A stretch of 64,000 nucleotides of DNA from Blautia hydrogenotrophica DSM 10507 (GCF_034356035.1 NZ_CP136423.1:1364001-1428000), one strand, 5' to 3'; positions 53,976 through 62,653 are shown, counted from the stretch's first letter. Numbers and translations are program-made. The notes: a model not told the origin generated them from the letters alone.

Positions 53976-54330
53976 CAGATCAAATTTTAGGGTATCCCGT
54001 ATCACTTCTCCTTTAGTTTATTGTACTTGAAGAAATTTGACATGTAAAGATTATTAAAATGAAATTGTATTCATATTAAGATGAACTGCGGCAAGAAAAG
54101 TTTTGGATTTGTTTAAAAGGATTTCTTGATAATGGAGAAAATTTATTACAAAAAATATGTGGAAAAAAGAAAACAAGATGAATGGTTTTTCAACTTATCT
54201 TATTGGAAATTGCGTTTTACAAGAAGAAAGAGATAACTTAAACTTAATCTATCTACAACACAGATGTATTATGGGCCCAAGAAAACATCTGCAATAAAAA
54301 TACGGACGATTATGAAGAGGAGGTATTGAG

Positions 54331-55536
54331 ATGACGAAATATGCGAAGCGAGTGTACGTGATGGAGGAAGAAGCAAAAAAGTTGGATTCTTTGACTGGAA
54401 ATTTAACCAGCAACGACATCATTTCTTTTGCAGCGGGAGCGCCGGCTAAAGAAGCTTATCCATTCGATGCTTTGCGTGAAATCTCACAGGATGTTTTCCA
54501 GAAAAGTGCAAAGGGCTATGAATCGGTAAAATATGGCTCGGCAGTTGGATTTCCTAGTTTGAGAGAAATGGTGTGTGAGGAACTGCTTACACCTAGAGGC
54601 CTTCACACGAAGGCAGAGAACGTTATGATTACAAGCGGCGGAATTCAGCCGATGAATCTTCTGTGCCAGTTGTTGATTGATCCAGGAGATGTGATCTTGG
54701 TGGAAACACCAACTTTTGTACACACTACTATGATTTTTAAAATGTTTCAGGCAAAAGTGGTTCCATGTGTGATGGATGATGACGGGATGGTTCTGGAAGA
54801 TGTAGAAGAAAAGATAAAAAAGTATCGACCTAAGATGGTGTATACGATCCCAACATTCCAGAATCCTACGGGAATTACCATGTCTTTGGAGAGAAGAAGA
54901 CGTCTGGCTGAATTGGGAAGCAAATATGACGTCGTTATTCTGGAAGATGATCCTTATCGTGAGATTCGTTATAGCGGCGAACATTTGCTGCCGATTAAAG
55001 CCTTTGATACCACAGGGCATACAGTCTTTGCCAACAGTTTTTCAAAAATCTTCTCTCCGGGCAGCCGATTGGGATATTTGGTGGCCAGTGACGAGATGAT
55101 CCGCAGATTAAGCGACATTAAACTGGGGACAGATACCTGTACCAATACGATAGCTCAGGCGATCTGTACAGAGTTTTTCAAAAAAGGATATTATCCAGAT
55201 CATCTGAAGAGAATCTGTGATATTTATCGCGGAAGAAGGGATGTTATGCTGGAGAGCATTGACGCGTATTTCCCAGAAAGAACGAAACATACCTGTCCTG
55301 ATGGTGGGTACTATGTATGGGTGGAACTTCCAAAATCGATTGATGCGACGGAGCTGGCGTCGAGAATTGCAAAAGAGCTGAATATATGCTATGGAATCGG
55401 AAGTGCATTTTATTCAGAGGGGGCACCAGAAGGCGCAGGAAGAAACTGTATGCGTATGAATTTCAGTGGTCTTGAGCAAGAAGTAATTCGCGAAAACGTA
55501 AAAAAATTGGGAGAGTTTTTGCAGGAGGAGAGATAA
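54331..55536 (+). CDS. PLP-dependent aminotransferase (MocR-like aminotransferase domain class)
   Basis: A 401-residue fold-type I aminotransferase without the GntR domain of MocR proteins. It shows DIISFAAGAPAKEAYP, YGSAVGFPSLREM, VMITSGGIQPMNLL, IPTFQNPTGITMS, LEDDPYREIRY and the PLP lysine in NSFSKIFSPGSRLGYL (about 235). These fit the 2-aminoadipate/aromatic aminotransferase group. GAAGAGGAGG precedes the ATG. It is the first gene of an operon with an aldolase and an NhaC antiporter, regulated presumably by the divergent LysR. Its amino acid substrate is unknown. Confidence 0.92.
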   Translation: MTKYAKRVYVMEEEAKKLDSLTGNLTSNDIISFAAGAPAKEAYPFDALREISQDVFQKSAKGYESVKYGSAVGFPSLREMVCEELLTPRGLHTKAENVMITSGGIQPMNLLCQLLIDPGDVILVETPTFVHTTMIFKMFQAKVVPCVMDDDGMVLEDVEEKIKKYRPKMVYTIPTFQNPTGITMSLERRRRLAELGSKYDVVILEDDPYREIRYSGEHLLPIKAFDTTGHTVFANSFSKIFSPGSRLGYLVASDEMIRRLSDIKLGTDTCTNTIAQAICTEFFKKGYYPDHLKRICDIYRGRRDVMLESIDAYFPERTKHTCPDGGYYVWVELPKSIDATELASRIAKELNICYGIGSAFYSEGAPEGAGRNCMRMNFSGLEQEVIRENVKKLGEFLQEER

Positions 55537-55540
55537 AATT

Positions 55541-56317
55541 ATGAAAAATCAGCTAAAAGAGAAAATAAACAATCAGGGGAAGGTGCTCGGAACTTTTTTT
55601 ACAATGGGAAATATGAGTGCAATGGAATGCTTGGGTTATACGGGATTAGATTTTGTGATTGTGGATACGGAGCATGGACCTTTTGACACGGAGACGGCGA
55701 TGAATTTGATACGGGCAGCAGAAAATGTGCGTTTGACTCCACTGATGCGTATTGCAGATGTTTCTCATAAAGAAATTCAAAGAGCTGCCGATATTGGGGC
55801 AAAAGGGCTGATTGTCCCCTGTCTCAGAACTATGGATGAGATGAAAAGTCTGGTGAATTTGGCAAAATTCTCGCCGGTTGGAAACCGAGGGTTTATTAAA
55901 GGACGCGGTTGCGGCTTTGGTTACAAGGAATGGGCGAAAGATATTCGAGAGTTTATGGAAACGTCCAATGAACAATTGCTGGTTCTTCCTCAGTGCGAGA
56001 CGGTAGAATGTTTGAATATCATTGAAGATGTGGTAGAAATAGAAGGTATCGACGGTATCTTTATAGGGCCGTTTGATTTGTCTATTGCAATGGGAATACC
56101 TGCGCAATTTGACCATCCAGATTTTACAGCTGCAATTGAGCGCATTTTAAGAGCATGTAAAAAAGCAAGTAAACTGACTTTCATATTTACGAGGAATCTT
56201 GCGGATGCAAAAAAATATATGGAAAAAGGTTTTGATGGAATTGCTCACACTATTGACTCCACAGTTTTAATAGAAGGATACCGGACAATTGTAGAAAATT
56301 TGAAGGAATCTATATAA
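55541..56317 (+). CDS. HpcH/HpaI family aldolase
   Basis: A class II pyruvate-type aldolase of 258 residues. The active-site DTEHGPFDTETAMNLIRA (His near 47), metal ligands in QCETVECL (Glu near 150) and FIGPFDLSIAMG (Asp near 175), and RGCGFGYK are all family-typical. Family members cleave 4-hydroxy-2-oxo acids to pyruvate and an aldehyde. Starting only 4 bases after the aminotransferase stop, it probably acts on the 2-oxo acid that enzyme makes, for example from a gamma-hydroxy amino acid; that substrate is inferred. Confidence 0.9.
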   Translation: MKNQLKEKINNQGKVLGTFFTMGNMSAMECLGYTGLDFVIVDTEHGPFDTETAMNLIRAAENVRLTPLMRIADVSHKEIQRAADIGAKGLIVPCLRTMDEMKSLVNLAKFSPVGNRGFIKGRGCGFGYKEWAKDIREFMETSNEQLLVLPQCETVECLNIIEDVVEIEGIDGIFIGPFDLSIAMGIPAQFDHPDFTAAIERILRACKKASKLTFIFTRNLADAKKYMEKGFDGIAHTIDSTVLIEGYRTIVENLKESI

Positions 56318-56381
56318 AGCATGGAGAGGGAAAAGATTTCAAAAACATGCAGTCTGAAGTATAGTGAACAGGAGGATAAAT

Positions 56382-57833
56382 ATGGGCGAAAGTAGCGATA
56401 AATTAGAGTTTCATGGTGGTAAAGGAATGAGTTTAGTGCCATTGATACTGTCGATTATATTTGCGATTTACTTTTTTGGGTTTGCAGGGTGTTATGATAC
56501 CATTGCTTTGGCTCTGGGAAGTTTTGTAGCATTGATTTTGGGAAGTTTCTTTGCAAAGGGTGTGGAGAACTACTGGAATGCCGTTATCTCTGGAATGTCA
56601 GACGAATTAGGAAATACTTTGGCACTGATTTTGGTTGTTGTCGGGATTTTCGGAAAAATGATGTCGAGAGGGCAGATTACCGAAGGGTTTATCTGGCTTG
56701 GGGATATTATTCATATAGGAGGGAGCACAATTTGCGTTTTCACGTTTATTATTACAGCGATTATTGCTACGTCCACTGGATCTTCAGTTAGCACGATTCT
56801 GACAATGATCCCAATTTTAATGCCAGTGGCAGCGATTATGAACGCCAATATACCGGTATTTATTGGGGCAGTAATCAGTGGAGCTTTGTTTGGCGATTCG
56901 ATCGGACCGGTTTCGGATGTAACGATTGCGTCGTCTCAGACTCAAGAATACGCAAACCGAAGCGGCAGACCAGATATCGGCGGGGTTGTAAAAGCGAGAC
57001 TGAAGTATTCCCTGACTGCTTTTGTGATTACGATGGCTTTGTTCTTTATCTTTGGTTCTAACGGGACGATCGGGGTGATGGAAGAAGACCTGATGGCCAA
57101 GTATTCGAACCCGCGCGGACTGTTTATGTTGATACCGATGGTCTTGCTTTTGGCATTTGCGTTTAAGACCAGAAATATTTTTCTGGCAGCTACCGTGGGG
57201 ATTATTAGCGGAACGGTGGTAGGCCTGATTACTGGAATTATGACACCAGCAGATATTTTGACTGTATCCGATGGCGTTTTAGGTGGGTTTATCATTGATG
57301 GTATAAATAATGTAGTCGGAACAATCCTATTTGTATATGCGTTGGTTGGAATGATAGGAATTTTGAAAAAATGCGGTATGATGGGTGCTATGGTAGAAAA
57401 ATTGTCAAACAGCAAAGCAGCAGGATCAGTAGTCGGAACAGAGTTAATTATTTCGTTTGGTTCAGCACTTACTGGTCTTTTGATTGGCTCGGCAAATGGA
57501 CCGGCTTGTCTAATGTTTGGAACCATAGGCAATGAACTAGGGAAAAAGGCAAAATTGCATCCTTATCGTAGAGCTAATTTAATTGCTGCCTTTACTTCGT
57601 CTTTACCGATTATGAATCCTTTCTCAAGCTTGTTTATCATATTGGCTATGGGAGCAGTAAATAGTGTTTGTGAGGAATATTCTTTTATTGGAACGGTGAG
57701 TCCGTTGTCTCTTCCTCCATATATGTTTTTCTGCATTGTCTTTCCATTAGTATTTCTAGTTTCAATTTTTACTGGATGGGGCCGGGAGTATGAAGGTGAA
57801 AATGGCGAAGTTATGAGAAGAACTAAAAAATAA
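56382..57833 (+). CDS. Na+/H+ antiporter-like transporter, NhaC family
   Basis: A polytopic membrane protein of about 483 residues. It carries ATSTGSSVSTILTMIPILMPVA, GALFGDSIGPVSDVTIASSQTQ and late SANGPACLMFGTIGNELG, the twin Asp/Ser-rich motifs of NhaC transporters. It closes an operon with the aminotransferase and aldolase, so it may import their amino acid in exchange for a cation. The ATG at 56382 is chosen because AGGAGG lies just before it, inside an in-frame GTG extension. A long hairpin follows. Confidence 0.87.
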   Translation: MGESSDKLEFHGGKGMSLVPLILSIIFAIYFFGFAGCYDTIALALGSFVALILGSFFAKGVENYWNAVISGMSDELGNTLALILVVVGIFGKMMSRGQITEGFIWLGDIIHIGGSTICVFTFIITAIIATSTGSSVSTILTMIPILMPVAAIMNANIPVFIGAVISGALFGDSIGPVSDVTIASSQTQEYANRSGRPDIGGVVKARLKYSLTAFVITMALFFIFGSNGTIGVMEEDLMAKYSNPRGLFMLIPMVLLLAFAFKTRNIFLAATVGIISGTVVGLITGIMTPADILTVSDGVLGGFIIDGINNVVGTILFVYALVGMIGILKKCGMMGAMVEKLSNSKAAGSVVGTELIISFGSALTGLLIGSANGPACLMFGTIGNELGKKAKLHPYRRANLIAAFTSSLPIMNPFSSLFIILAMGAVNSVCEEYSFIGTVSPLSLPPYMFFCIVFPLVFLVSIFTGWGREYEGENGEVMRRTKK

Positions 57834-57898
57834 AAATTCCGTGAAAAATAAGAAAGAATATCATAGGTATAAAAGGGTATTGGTTAATATCTGATAAG

Positions 57899-57956
57899 TT
57901 TCCCTCTAGATAAACAAGTTTAAATGATTTTACTTGTTTACCTGGAGGGAATTTAT
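57899..57956 (+). terminator. Long stem terminator after the NhaC gene
   Basis: Arms 57900-57919 and 57932-57951 pair at about 18 of 20 positions (TTCCCTC with GAGGGAA, TAAACAAGT with ACTTGTTTA). The following T content is modest. The rest of the 57834-58151 gap holds only the next promoter. Confidence 0.7.
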
Positions 57957-58046
57957 TATGTCATATATTCTGGAAGGTTTTATAAGATTCTTATTCTTTC
58001 TGGAAAAATGAATAAGCATATGATTAAACAATATGTAAAAAACAAA

Positions 58047-58075
58047 TTGACTAATTGTTTAATTTATGCCATAAT
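58047..58075 (+). promoter_or_regulatory. Candidate promoter for the APC permease operon
   Basis: TTGACT (58047-58052), a 17-base spacer and CATAAT (58070-58075), about 77 bases before the GTG start. Confidence 0.6.
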
Positions 58076-58151
58076 AAATTGCAACCGTAATTGAGATGAA
58101 AAAATCTTGTGCGGAAAACGTCTAAGGCTTACAAAAAGAGGAGGGACTATA

Positions 58152-59519
58152 GTGAAAGAAAAGAAGAAAATCGGTTTGACTGGTTGCATTTTAATGGGAA
58201 TCGGTTGTATCGTGGGTTCAGGAATCTTTGGCTCTCTGCCAGAGATCATCAGCACCACAGGGGGTGGTATTGTCTATGCGTTGATTTTAGCGGCCATTGT
58301 GATTATTCTCAGGTCAATTACAAGGATGTATACGATTGCGGCTCTACCTACCAGCGCATCTACCTTTATGCATGCTACGAAACTGATGCATCCCTATGTA
58401 GGGGCTCTGATTTCGGTCAATGCGTTTTTGCAGCCTACTATGGTAGCGTTGTTTGGTGTTTTGTTTGCGACATACTTTCAGGAATTGTTTCCTGGGTGTC
58501 CTCTTAGCAGTACAACAGTCAGTGTATGCCTTTTAGCGGCATTTGCGGTTTTGGCCTGGTTTGGAAATAAGTCTACGATATCTGTGGGCAATATCATCGT
58601 GATAATTCTGTTGGCAGCGATTGCTGTGTACATAGTCTGCGGTCTTCCTCATTTAAACCCGGAGAATATCAGTTTTATGTCTGTGATCAAACCGGGAATT
58701 TCCGTGAGTGCTGTCAGCGCGGCAGCAGGAGTGTTGACTTCTTCTTTGTCTGGTGCCAGTTCCTGTGCGGAGCTTGCAGATGATGTAAAAAACCCGGGCA
58801 GAAATGTGCCGATTACTTTGATTGTGTGTCCAGTATTGGTATGTCTGACGTATATTTTGATGGCGGTAGTCACGTTAGGAGTGGTGCCCTACGCGAATCT
58901 GGAATCTCTGGCACAGGTGGCCAGACATTTTTTGTCACCTGAACTGATGATTTTCTTTATCGTGGGAGGACCGATTGCGGGGATTATCACTTCTTTGATT
59001 CCTGTCGCATTGGCCTGTGTAGCGGTTTTTGATTTTTCGTCCAGAAACCGTATTTATCCAGAGGTGTTATCTAAGAAGAATAAGTATGGAGTGCCCTATT
59101 GGAGTTTGCTGATTGTATCAGCAATTTCTATTGGAATCTGTGCTACGGGCGCGACTTTTGGTGTGGTGATGACTGTATTTTCTCTGACGAATACCATCGG
59201 AGAGCTGCCTAATACTATCTCTCCGATCTTTGCCTACAAAAAATATCCAAAAAGCTGTGACAATTCCAGTGTGAGAATGTCCAGTAAGGTGGCGACAGCG
59301 TTGTCGGTGATTACTTTCCTAATCTGTATCTATCTGTGTGTGGAGATGGTGAAAACTCTCGGAATACAGGAGATTGCTCTGACGGCAGCAGTCTATCTTC
59401 TGGGATATGTCTATTTTTTTGTGCGGGTTCGCTATCTGAGACAGAAAGAAAATTACGATTTGATTGGAGAATTGAAAAAACCGTATGAGCGTTGGATGGA
59501 GAGAGAAAAATCTCTGTGA
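58152..59519 (+). CDS. APC family amino acid permease
   Basis: A 455-residue permease with about 12 helices. IGLTGCILMGIGCIVGSGIFGSLPE is the APC signature of helix 1, ALPTSASTFMHATKLMHPYVG lies in helix 3, and SSLSGASSCAELADDVKNPGRNVP in helix 6. These fit amino acid/polyamine transporters; the substrate is not readable. Start GTG 58152 has AAGAGGAGGGACT upstream. It leads an operon with a class V PLP enzyme and a RidA protein, so it probably brings in that enzyme's amino acid. Confidence 0.92.
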   Translation: MKEKKKIGLTGCILMGIGCIVGSGIFGSLPEIISTTGGGIVYALILAAIVIILRSITRMYTIAALPTSASTFMHATKLMHPYVGALISVNAFLQPTMVALFGVLFATYFQELFPGCPLSSTTVSVCLLAAFAVLAWFGNKSTISVGNIIVIILLAAIAVYIVCGLPHLNPENISFMSVIKPGISVSAVSAAAGVLTSSLSGASSCAELADDVKNPGRNVPITLIVCPVLVCLTYILMAVVTLGVVPYANLESLAQVARHFLSPELMIFFIVGGPIAGIITSLIPVALACVAVFDFSSRNRIYPEVLSKKNKYGVPYWSLLIVSAISIGICATGATFGVVMTVFSLTNTIGELPNTISPIFAYKKYPKSCDNSSVRMSSKVATALSVITFLICIYLCVEMVKTLGIQEIALTAAVYLLGYVYFFVRVRYLRQKENYDLIGELKKPYERWMEREKSL

Positions 59520-59542
59520 ACAACAGTTTGGAGGAATAAAAA

Positions 59543-60727
59543 ATGGAGAAAAATTTTCTGGAACAGTTGGAAAGAGAAAGAGCGAGATTTCCTGTTTTGC
59601 AAAATACAGCTTATTTGGAGACTGCTGGTACTGGCCTGATTCCAGATTATGTGTATGAAGGGGTAAAAAAATACCAGGACGATAGGTATTTGATCGGCGG
59701 AGATTCCAGATGGGGCGAAGGAAAAGGGACTCTTACGATGATTGCTGAGGCAAAAGAAAATTTGGCTAAAATGATCAATGCGTTCCCGGAAGATCTTGCA
59801 TTCGGTAATAACTCTTCTCAAATGTTTAATTTGTTTGTAAATGGGATTGGACTGAAAAGTGGGGATAACGTGGTTTTGGCAGAGGGCGGATGGATTGGAA
59901 CCCGTTATGCGTGGCAGCTTCAAGAAAATTATGGAGTAGAGCTTCGGTATGTCAAACCAATTAAAGGGGTTGTAACTCCCCAGATGCTGTTTGAAAAATG
60001 CGATTCATGTACAAAGGCAGTCTCAGTAAACTATGTGGAGAGTACGACGGGATTTCGCGTCGATGCCGCTGAGATTGGAGCATGGTGCCGCAGGAAGGGA
60101 ATTTGGTTTGCCGTCGACGGGGTACAGGCCCTGGGAATTTTATCTGTGGACGTGGAAAGGGACCAGATAGATTTTTTAGTGGGAAATGATTATAAGTGGA
60201 TGATGCACTACAGTGGTTTGGGATATGCGTATATTCATCCGAAATTGAGAGAGCATCTGCACCATTGGGGAGCAGGATGGATGTCAGATGTGGACCGGTT
60301 TAATACGTCGAAGGAACATTTGGTGCTTCGAAGAGACGCCGGTGCATACGAGCAGGGATATCCCACCGTTTCTGGAATTTTCGCTCTCGGGATGGTGGCG
60401 GAGCACTACCTGAATCTGGGTGGAAAACGTCTGGAGAACTATATGCTGGACTTCGTAGAGAAAGCCTGTGAAGCGCTGGAAAAAATTCCTGGAGTGTCTG
60501 TGTGGAATAAATATGAGAGAAAAAACCGTTCCACGATTGTAGTGGTGTTATTGTCTAAAGAACTACAGGTGGACCAGGAGAAGCTCGATAAGGCGCGTGT
60601 CGCGGCTCATGTTCAGGATGGCGCCCTGTATGGGGCGGACCGGAGTATGCGTATTAGCTTTCACTACTATAACAACTGGGAGGATGTAAAAGCCTTGTGT
60701 CAGGCGATTCAAGGTTGTAGAGAATAA
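59543..60727 (+). CDS. Class V aminotransferase-type PLP enzyme
   Basis: A 394-residue fold-type I enzyme of the cysteine desulfurase/kynureninase/isopenicillin-N-epimerase class. It shows YLETAGTGLIPDYV, LAFGNNSSQMFNLF, NYVESTTGFRVDAAEI, AVDGVQALGILSVDV and the PLP-lysine VGNDYKWMMHYSGLGY (about 215). The catalytic Cys of desulfurases is not obvious. A RidA gene follows, which suggests that the reaction releases an enamine/imine, such as beta-elimination, but the reaction is inferred. TTGGAGG precedes the ATG. Confidence 0.87.
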   Translation: MEKNFLEQLERERARFPVLQNTAYLETAGTGLIPDYVYEGVKKYQDDRYLIGGDSRWGEGKGTLTMIAEAKENLAKMINAFPEDLAFGNNSSQMFNLFVNGIGLKSGDNVVLAEGGWIGTRYAWQLQENYGVELRYVKPIKGVVTPQMLFEKCDSCTKAVSVNYVESTTGFRVDAAEIGAWCRRKGIWFAVDGVQALGILSVDVERDQIDFLVGNDYKWMMHYSGLGYAYIHPKLREHLHHWGAGWMSDVDRFNTSKEHLVLRRDAGAYEQGYPTVSGIFALGMVAEHYLNLGGKRLENYMLDFVEKACEALEKIPGVSVWNKYERKNRSTIVVVLLSKELQVDQEKLDKARVAAHVQDGALYGADRSMRISFHYYNNWEDVKALCQAIQGCRE

Positions 60728-60837
60728 AATAAAAGATTGGCGGGAAAATACTTCAAGTGAGAGAGCGAGAAATATCTATCCTGCGGCAAAATAAAGAAGG
60801 AGTGAGATGGGAAGACATCTTCCTGTCGGTGAAAAAG

Positions 60838-61302
60838 ATGGATGTAGAGAAAAAATTGAAAGAACTGAAAATCGAACTATCAGCAGGGCCTTCGCCAATG
60901 GCAAATTATGTGAGCGTCCAAAAAGCCGGGACACTTTGGTTCTTTTCGGGAGCCGGTCCTTTAAAAGACGGCAAGGCCACGGTGACTGGCCGCCTGGGAG
61001 AGAATCTGACGACAGAACAGGGCTATGCGGCAGCCCGGGAAGCAGGAATTGTGCTGCTGGCGTCCTTGAAGAGAGAACTGAACGGGGATTGGGAGCGCTT
61101 AGAGCAGATTGTAAAGGTACAAGGCTTTGTCTCTAGTACAGATGACTATTATGAGCAACCAAAAGTGATTAACGGGGTTTCAGATTTATTTGTGGAGGTT
61201 TTGGGGGACCGGGGACGCCATGCCAGAACTGCTCTGGGGACGAATGTATTGCCGTTTGGGCTTCCTCTGGAGGTAGAAATGATTGTGAAAGTGAGGGAGT
61301 GA
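60838..61302 (+). CDS. RidA family reactive-intermediate deaminase
   Basis: A RidA/YjgF-type protein of about 154 residues. The core MANYVSVQKAGTLWFFSGAGPLKDG, TEQGYAAAREAGIVLLASLKR, VKVQGFVSSTDDYYEQPKVINGVSDL and RHARTALGTNVLPFGLPLEVEM is intact, including the conserved Arg of the RTA motif. It hydrolyses 2-aminoacrylate-type enamines to 2-oxo acids. ATG 60838 begins a standard family N-terminus (DVEKKLKELKIELSAGPSP), though the strongest ribosome binding site nearby (AAGGAG at 60797-60802) points to an ATG in another frame. Confidence 0.9.
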   Translation: MDVEKKLKELKIELSAGPSPMANYVSVQKAGTLWFFSGAGPLKDGKATVTGRLGENLTTEQGYAAAREAGIVLLASLKRELNGDWERLEQIVKVQGFVSSTDDYYEQPKVINGVSDLFVEVLGDRGRHARTALGTNVLPFGLPLEVEMIVKVRE

Positions 61303-61438
61303 GAATCGCTTGCTTTACATTTGCGGAAATGATTGCAGGCTTAGAAGAAATCAGGCTGGATGAGTATCTTTCCATTGTCAGTGAATAAGCTGTTGCGGAT
61401 AATACGCCAACACAGACTATGTAAATTACGCGGAATCA

Positions 61439-61470
61439 GATCGCAGGTGAATACCTGCGGTCTTTCTTAT
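61439..61470 (+). terminator. Terminator of the APC/class V/RidA operon
   Basis: GATCGCAGGT (61439-61448) pairs with ACCTGCGGTC (61453-61462), loop GAAT, followed by TTTCTT. Its 3' part contains an 18-base match to the family A repeat (61461-61478). Bases 61303-61438 hold no complete gene. Confidence 0.65.
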
Positions 61471-61473
61471 GAC

Positions 61474-61504
61474 ATAAAAAAGAGTTCTTGGTTCCCAAGA
61501 ACTC
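61474..61504 (-). terminator. Terminator of tRNA-Glu copy 1
   Basis: On the minus strand GAGTTCTTGG (complement of 61495-61504) pairs with CCAAGAACTC around a three-base loop, then a T run (61474-61481). Confidence 0.85.
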
Positions 61505-61509
61505 GAAAA

Positions 61510-61581
61510 CAGTCTGTAGGGGAGTCGAACCCCTGATTCTGCCGTGAGAGGGCAGCGTCTTGACCACTTGACCAACAGACC
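61510..61581 (-). tRNA. tRNA-Glu (anticodon CTC), copy 1
   Basis: On the minus strand: acceptor GGTCTGT with ACAGACT (first pair G-U), D stem and loop, anticodon stem CTGCC with GGCAG around CTCTCAC (anticodon CTC), T stem and loop with GGTTCGACTCC. The discriminator is G and CCA is not encoded. It is identical over all 72 bases to the copy at 63525-63596. Confidence 0.95.
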
Positions 61582-61591
61582 CTGTATCAAC

Positions 61592-61636
61592 AGTACTTGC
61601 ATATCATACACGATCTTTTTACAAATTGCAAGTACT
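61592..61636 (-). promoter_or_regulatory. Palindromic promoter of tRNA-Glu copy 1
   Basis: Minus-strand TTGCAA (61626-61631), 17-base spacer, TATGAT (complement of 61603-61608). The whole is enclosed by a perfect inverted repeat, AGTACTTGCA (61592-61601) and TGCAAGTACT (61627-61636). Confidence 0.75.
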
Positions 61637-61843
61637 TTTTTAAAAAAATATAAAGTATATATATTTTGAATATTTAGTTACTTTTTGAGAGGCGATTCGT
61701 TTTCCTTCCATAACAAGACAAAGCAGTGGAAACGTTGTAGGTTTTGAATTAGGTGCTGTCTTTCATAGATCTTTTTCATAAAGTAATTTAATGAATTACT
61801 TTTATACTTTCGTACATTTTCTGTATTCATCTAAAAAATATAT

Positions 61844-61887
61844 AAATATATGTTTATCGTATATTTATGGTTGACAAACATATATTT
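61844..61887. promoter_or_regulatory. Operator-like inverted repeat at the DUF2975/HTH promoter
   Basis: Perfect 12-bp arms AAATATATGTTT (61844-61855) and AAACATATATTT (61876-61887), centres 32 bases apart, bracket the -35 box. It is a good candidate site for the HTH protein encoded at 62438. Confidence 0.65.
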
Positions 61888-61899
61888 GAAATGTATAAT
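61871..61899 (+). promoter_or_regulatory. Perfect consensus promoter of the DUF2975/HTH pair
   Basis: TTGACA (61871-61876), 17-base spacer, TATAAT (61894-61899). All twelve hexamer bases match consensus. Confidence 0.88.
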
Positions 61900-61929
61900 C
61901 ATGGCATAATCAGAAAGGAGATATGTATT

Positions 61930-62427
61930 ATGAACGAGAATACATTAAAAAAAACAACACATTTTATATCCGTTATCTTCAATGTTGCCAGTATAATTGC
62001 AATTATTGTGGATATTGGAGCTGTAATACTTTTAGGCGGTACATTATTAAGCCAGATTACACGTCCTGGATATTTAGCAAAACAAATAATAAATGCAGAA
62101 ATGGAATTAGTGTTTAGCGAATGGGTTGCTTTCTTAGTTTGCTTTATTATAAAATGCAGTTGTATATTTCTGGCTATTAGGTATTCAAAAAAATTATTTT
62201 ATTGTATATCAAAGCAGGAGTCCCCATTTACTGCCAATACAACAAAATGTATCAATATAATTGTTATTTTTACTTTTGCTTCTATGGTTTGTCCTTTGTA
62301 TCCATATTATCCTATTAGCTTTTTATCAATTATAGAGGGCATATTTGTAGTTTTAATTTTTAGAAGTATCACGTTGATATTCAAATATGGTTGCAGTTTA
62401 CAAAAAGAAATTGATGAGACATTGTAG
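61930..62427 (+). CDS. DUF2975 family membrane protein
   Basis: A 165-residue membrane protein with four hydrophobic segments (about 10-40, 60-85, 110-130, 135-155), matching DUF2975 proteins found paired with a small Cro-like regulator in Firmicutes. Its function is unknown. AAAGGAG precedes the ATG at 61930. AT-rich codon use differs from the GC-richer neighbours on the left, consistent with later acquisition. The HTH gene starts 10 bases after its stop. Confidence 0.82.
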   Translation: MNENTLKKTTHFISVIFNVASIIAIIVDIGAVILLGGTLLSQITRPGYLAKQIINAEMELVFSEWVAFLVCFIIKCSCIFLAIRYSKKLFYCISKQESPFTANTTKCINIIVIFTFASMVCPLYPYYPISFLSIIEGIFVVLIFRSITLIFKYGCSLQKEIDETL

Positions 62428-62437
62428 GAGTAGAGCT

Positions 62438-62653
62438 ATGGCTATTATATTAAGATTAGACAGGGTAATGGCAGATAGAAAAATCAGCTTGAAAGATTTA
62501 GCAGAGCAGGTGGGGATTGCAAATATAAATTTATCTAAAATTAAAACAGGAAAAGTGAGTGCAATACGTTTTTCCACGTTAAATGCTATTTGCAAGGCAC
62601 TGGATTGTCAGCCTGGGGATATATTGGAATATCAGAAAGACATAGAAGAATAA
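62438..62653 (+). CDS. Cro/CI (XRE)-type HTH regulator, YozG-like
   Basis: A 71-residue DNA-binding protein that is almost all HTH: LDRVMADRKISLKDLAEQVGIANINLSKIKTGKVSAIRFSTLNAICKALDCQPGDILEY. This is the short Cro-like type that accompanies DUF2975 proteins. AGGAG at 62426-62430 supports the ATG at 62438. It likely represses its own promoter through the inverted repeat at 61844-61887. The interval to 62932 holds two terminator hairpins and no gene. Confidence 0.9.
   Translation: MAIILRLDRVMADRKISLKDLAEQVGIANINLSKIKTGKVSAIRFSTLNAICKALDCQPGDILEYQKDIEE

Noticed and set aside
60807..61136. A 110-codon plus-strand frame overlapping RidA with a good ribosome binding site
   Set aside because: The translation is Arg/Ser-rich and unlike any family, while the RidA frame is fully conserved. 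I keep only the start-site oddity as a finding.
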